From positions 1-43,974 of the IMG/VR virus record IMGVR_UViG_3300028045_000982: DNA of 43,974 nucleotides. The stretch is one strand, 5' to 3'. Each line of letters starts with the position of its first letter. Within the stretch, counting starts at the first letter, position 1. Both the position numbers and the translations under genes were made by a program. This DNA comes from a virus. The notes beneath the pieces were generated by a model, which saw only the letters and a list, made by a program, of their open reading frames with translations, made no database searches and had not been told where the DNA came from. Shown here piece after piece: positions 42,490 to 43,974 of the stretch.

Positions 42490-43803
42490 TTATAGTCTAA
42501 AGATATGCGCTTCAGAAAAAACTGAAAGTGCATTTTCAATATCCTGAGTAGCTTCACAAACTGCTTCAGACTGTACTGACTCAGTTACATTTGCTTTCTT
42601 AAACACGTACTGTACTGCTTTGATAGCAACAGTTTGTTCTTTTGCGCTTAGCTCGTGGATGTCATCGCTTAGTTGTCCTAGCATATTAGCTAGTTCGTCG
42701 TCTGCAATGTAAGATGCCAAGTATCCAGCAGTTATGCTTGCTTCTGCTGTTGGGCTAGAAAAATTCATATTTGCTGGATAACTTGGATCTGTTGTATCTA
42801 AAGCTTTACGAAGTGTAATGCTTTGTGATGATGTGACTTTGTTTATTAGATTGTGTAGAGCTTCTGTTCTACGTTTTTTTGCTGAGTTTTCGTTAACTAG
42901 TTGGGCAACGTGCGGTAGTGCATCGGCGACTGTTTCGTCAAAAAGTCTTACAGTAAACTGATCACGCAAGTCACTTACAAGATTGTCGTCAATCTCATTT
43001 GCTTCATTTGCATAGTTTTCTGTGTAAGCTTTATAGCCTTTAGTGCCACTTAGTTGTTTAAAAGTCTTACGGATTGCTTTCATACGTTCTTTCACGCTGT
43101 CATAGACTTCAGCGGTGTCTTCACTTACGAGTGAATGCTGTTTTGCATACTTGCTAAATTTGTACAAGTTTGCTTGCTCAGATACAAGTGCATTAATGTG
43201 TTCAGCAATCTCGTCTACTAGGTTGCCTCCCTGCTTAACGTGCTGTAATGTTGCTCGTGCTGCACTTAGATTTGTATGTGGTAATAGTGTACGCTCGTTA
43301 TCAGCTTCAACGTAGATAGCTTTGATGTTACGTGAACGTGAGCCACGTTTTTCTTCATCAACTGCTACACGGTGCTTGATAACAAGACGTGCATTTTCTA
43401 ATGCTTGGTAACTGCTTTTTTTGGTACCATATGCTTTGCTAATGCTTTCGCTTACGTTAGCTGATGCTTTAGCTTGGTACGCAAAGTCTTTTGGTTCTAG
43501 GTGTTTGCCGAATGTACGCAATGTGTATTCTGCCAATGACTTGTTAGCAACAGTGCGTAGTGTATCAAGCATATCACGGATATCTTTAACTTCAATACCT
43601 TTGCCAATATTAACTTTAACTTCAAAAGGACTTTCTTCATCTTCAATAGTAATCATTGTGTTGATGTCTTTGATGTAAAAACGACGAGCGTTTTCTGGAT
43701 CAACTTCGCTAGCTCCTGCTGTTGTGAACAACTGAACTGTATGTCCAAAGCTTTTTGTTACTTTGAATATGTCGTTTGCTAGTGCTGATGCAGTTACTGC
43801 CAT
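42490..43803 (-). CDS. Unknown large late protein, 437 residues
   Basis: I do not recognise this protein. It is soluble and mostly helical, with charged segments (ITIEDEESPFEVKVNIGKGI, VIKHRVAVDEEKRGSRSRNI, YDSVKERMKAIRKTFKQLSG) and an alanine-rich C-terminal third. No enzymatic or membrane motif is seen. A late promoter (GATAAATA) lies 27 nt upstream with AAAAGGAAC before the ATG. It is probably a virion or packaged protein, placed beside gene 32 and another partial acidic gene. Confidence 0.65.
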   Translation of the reverse strand: MAVTASALANDIFKVTKSFGHTVQLFTTAGASEVDPENARRFYIKDINTMITIEDEESPFEVKVNIGKGIEVKDIRDMLDTLRTVANKSLAEYTLRTFGKHLEPKDFAYQAKASANVSESISKAYGTKKSSYQALENARLVIKHRVAVDEEKRGSRSRNIKAIYVEADNERTLLPHTNLSAARATLQHVKQGGNLVDEIAEHINALVSEQANLYKFSKYAKQHSLVSEDTAEVYDSVKERMKAIRKTFKQLSGTKGYKAYTENYANEANEIDDNLVSDLRDQFTVRLFDETVADALPHVAQLVNENSAKKRRTEALHNLINKVTSSQSITLRKALDTTDPSYPANMNFSSPTAEASITAGYLASYIADDELANMLGQLSDDIHELSAKEQTVAIKAVQYVFKKANVTESVQSEAVCEATQDIENALSVFSEAHIFRL

Positions 43804-43829
43804 TGTAGTTCCTTTTCAATTGTTATAGT

Positions 43830-43837
43830 TATTTATC
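43830..43837 (-). promoter_or_regulatory. T4-type late promoter (GATAAATA)
   Basis: GATAAATAACTA on the minus strand, 27 nt before the ATG of the 437-residue gene. Confidence 0.6.
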
Positions 43838-43846
43838 TATATTGTG

Positions 43847-43974
43847 TCATAGAAAGCCCATTGGCATTGGTGAAAAATCATCATCATCGTCGTCAAATGC
43901 GTCACGCAGTTCTTCAAATGTTTGATCATCGTATTGGCTAACAATCTGTGTCATACGTACTACTAGCATAGTTG
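43847..43974 (-). CDS. C-terminal end of an acidic protein, cut by window edge
   Basis: The frame is open from the right edge to a TGA at 43847-43849 and encodes 42 residues ending YDDQTFEELRDAF, six Asp, then FSPMPMGFL. The run of six aspartates suggests a small acidic head-core or assembly protein, but too little is present to name it. It lies upstream of the 437-residue late gene. Confidence 0.5.
   Translation of the reverse strand, partial: TMLVVRMTQIVSQYDDQTFEELRDAFDDDDDDFSPMPMGFL

Noticed and set aside
1-43974. tRNA genes, integrase, transposase or attachment sites.
   Set aside because: No cloverleaf-like GTTCRANNC-containing segment, recombinase motif or terminal repeat was seen on reading both strands; a tRNA scan was not possible here.

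Overview
This is an internal segment of the genome of a lytic, marine-type T4-like myovirus. The evidence is a T4-style replication and recombination set: gene 32 single-strand binding protein, UvsX, UvsY, UvsW, a gp41-like DnaB-family helicase, a gp61-like DnaG-type primase, a probable gp62 clamp-loader small subunit, class Ia NrdA/NrdB with a glutaredoxin, and an ATP-dependent DNA ligase. T4-type late promoters (consensus close to TATAAATA) are also present. I see no integrase, repressor, tRNA, rRNA, CRISPR or insertion sequence. No photosystem gene is present, so a cyanobacterial host is not indicated. The GAPDH resembles alphaproteobacterial forms, but the host cannot be fixed from this window.

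Layout, left to right; almost everything is on the minus strand, so transcription runs right to left. 1-1.3 kb is a translation/proteolysis cassette: IF-3, ribosomal protein bS21, ClpS and a small membrane protein, under one promoter. 1.3-4.4 kb holds a four-segment membrane protein, a degenerate SNase and a secreted SleB-like cell-wall hydrolase. 4.5-7.5 kb holds DNA ligase and unknown genes. 7.6-13.5 kb holds the PAAR tail-spike tip, a GAPDH, a small beta-barrel-like protein, glutaredoxin, NrdB and NrdA. 13.5-24.8 kb is mainly late structural or packaged proteins. It includes an 851-residue fibre-like protein with seven internal repeats, a PD-(D/E)XK nuclease, a GNAT protein, a candidate holin, and a nucleotidyltransferase/ligase-like fusion. 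24.8-36.5 kb holds helicase, primase, a compact DnaE-like protein, a zinc-finger protein, gp62-like, UvsW, an AAA ATPase, an OB-fold protein and a zincin protease. 36.6-39.5 kb holds a macro-domain protein, a metallophosphoesterase, a CMP-sugar synthetase-like protein and, on the plus strand, a radical SAM enzyme. 39.5-44 kb holds UvsY, UvsX, gp32, a large unknown late gene and a partial acidic gene.

Regulation is unusually readable. Fifteen minus-strand early/middle promoters match the sigma-70 consensus (TTGACA-like, a 17-bp spacer in every case, TATAxT-like), and about fifteen late promoters read NATAAATA. In four early genes (primase, gp62-like, UvsW, PD-(D/E)XK nuclease) the -10 box lies exactly 6 nt before the ATG, which predicts leaderless mRNAs. 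This matters because the phage also encodes IF-3 and bS21, two components that influence leaderless versus Shine-Dalgarno initiation. The gp32 gene has a leader with a +1 hairpin and three 10-nt repeats in front of its ribosome binding site, a likely autoregulatory operator. A 63-bp terminator-promoter module occurs twice, with compensatory stem changes.

Best candidates for new biology are the IF-3/bS21/ClpS cassette together with the leaderless gene set, the polymerase-beta-type nucleotidyltransferase fused to a KxDG ligase-like domain, the phage GAPDH inside the nucleotide-metabolism operon, and the 192-residue DnaE-like protein. All functional statements come from reading motifs by eye; no database search was run.
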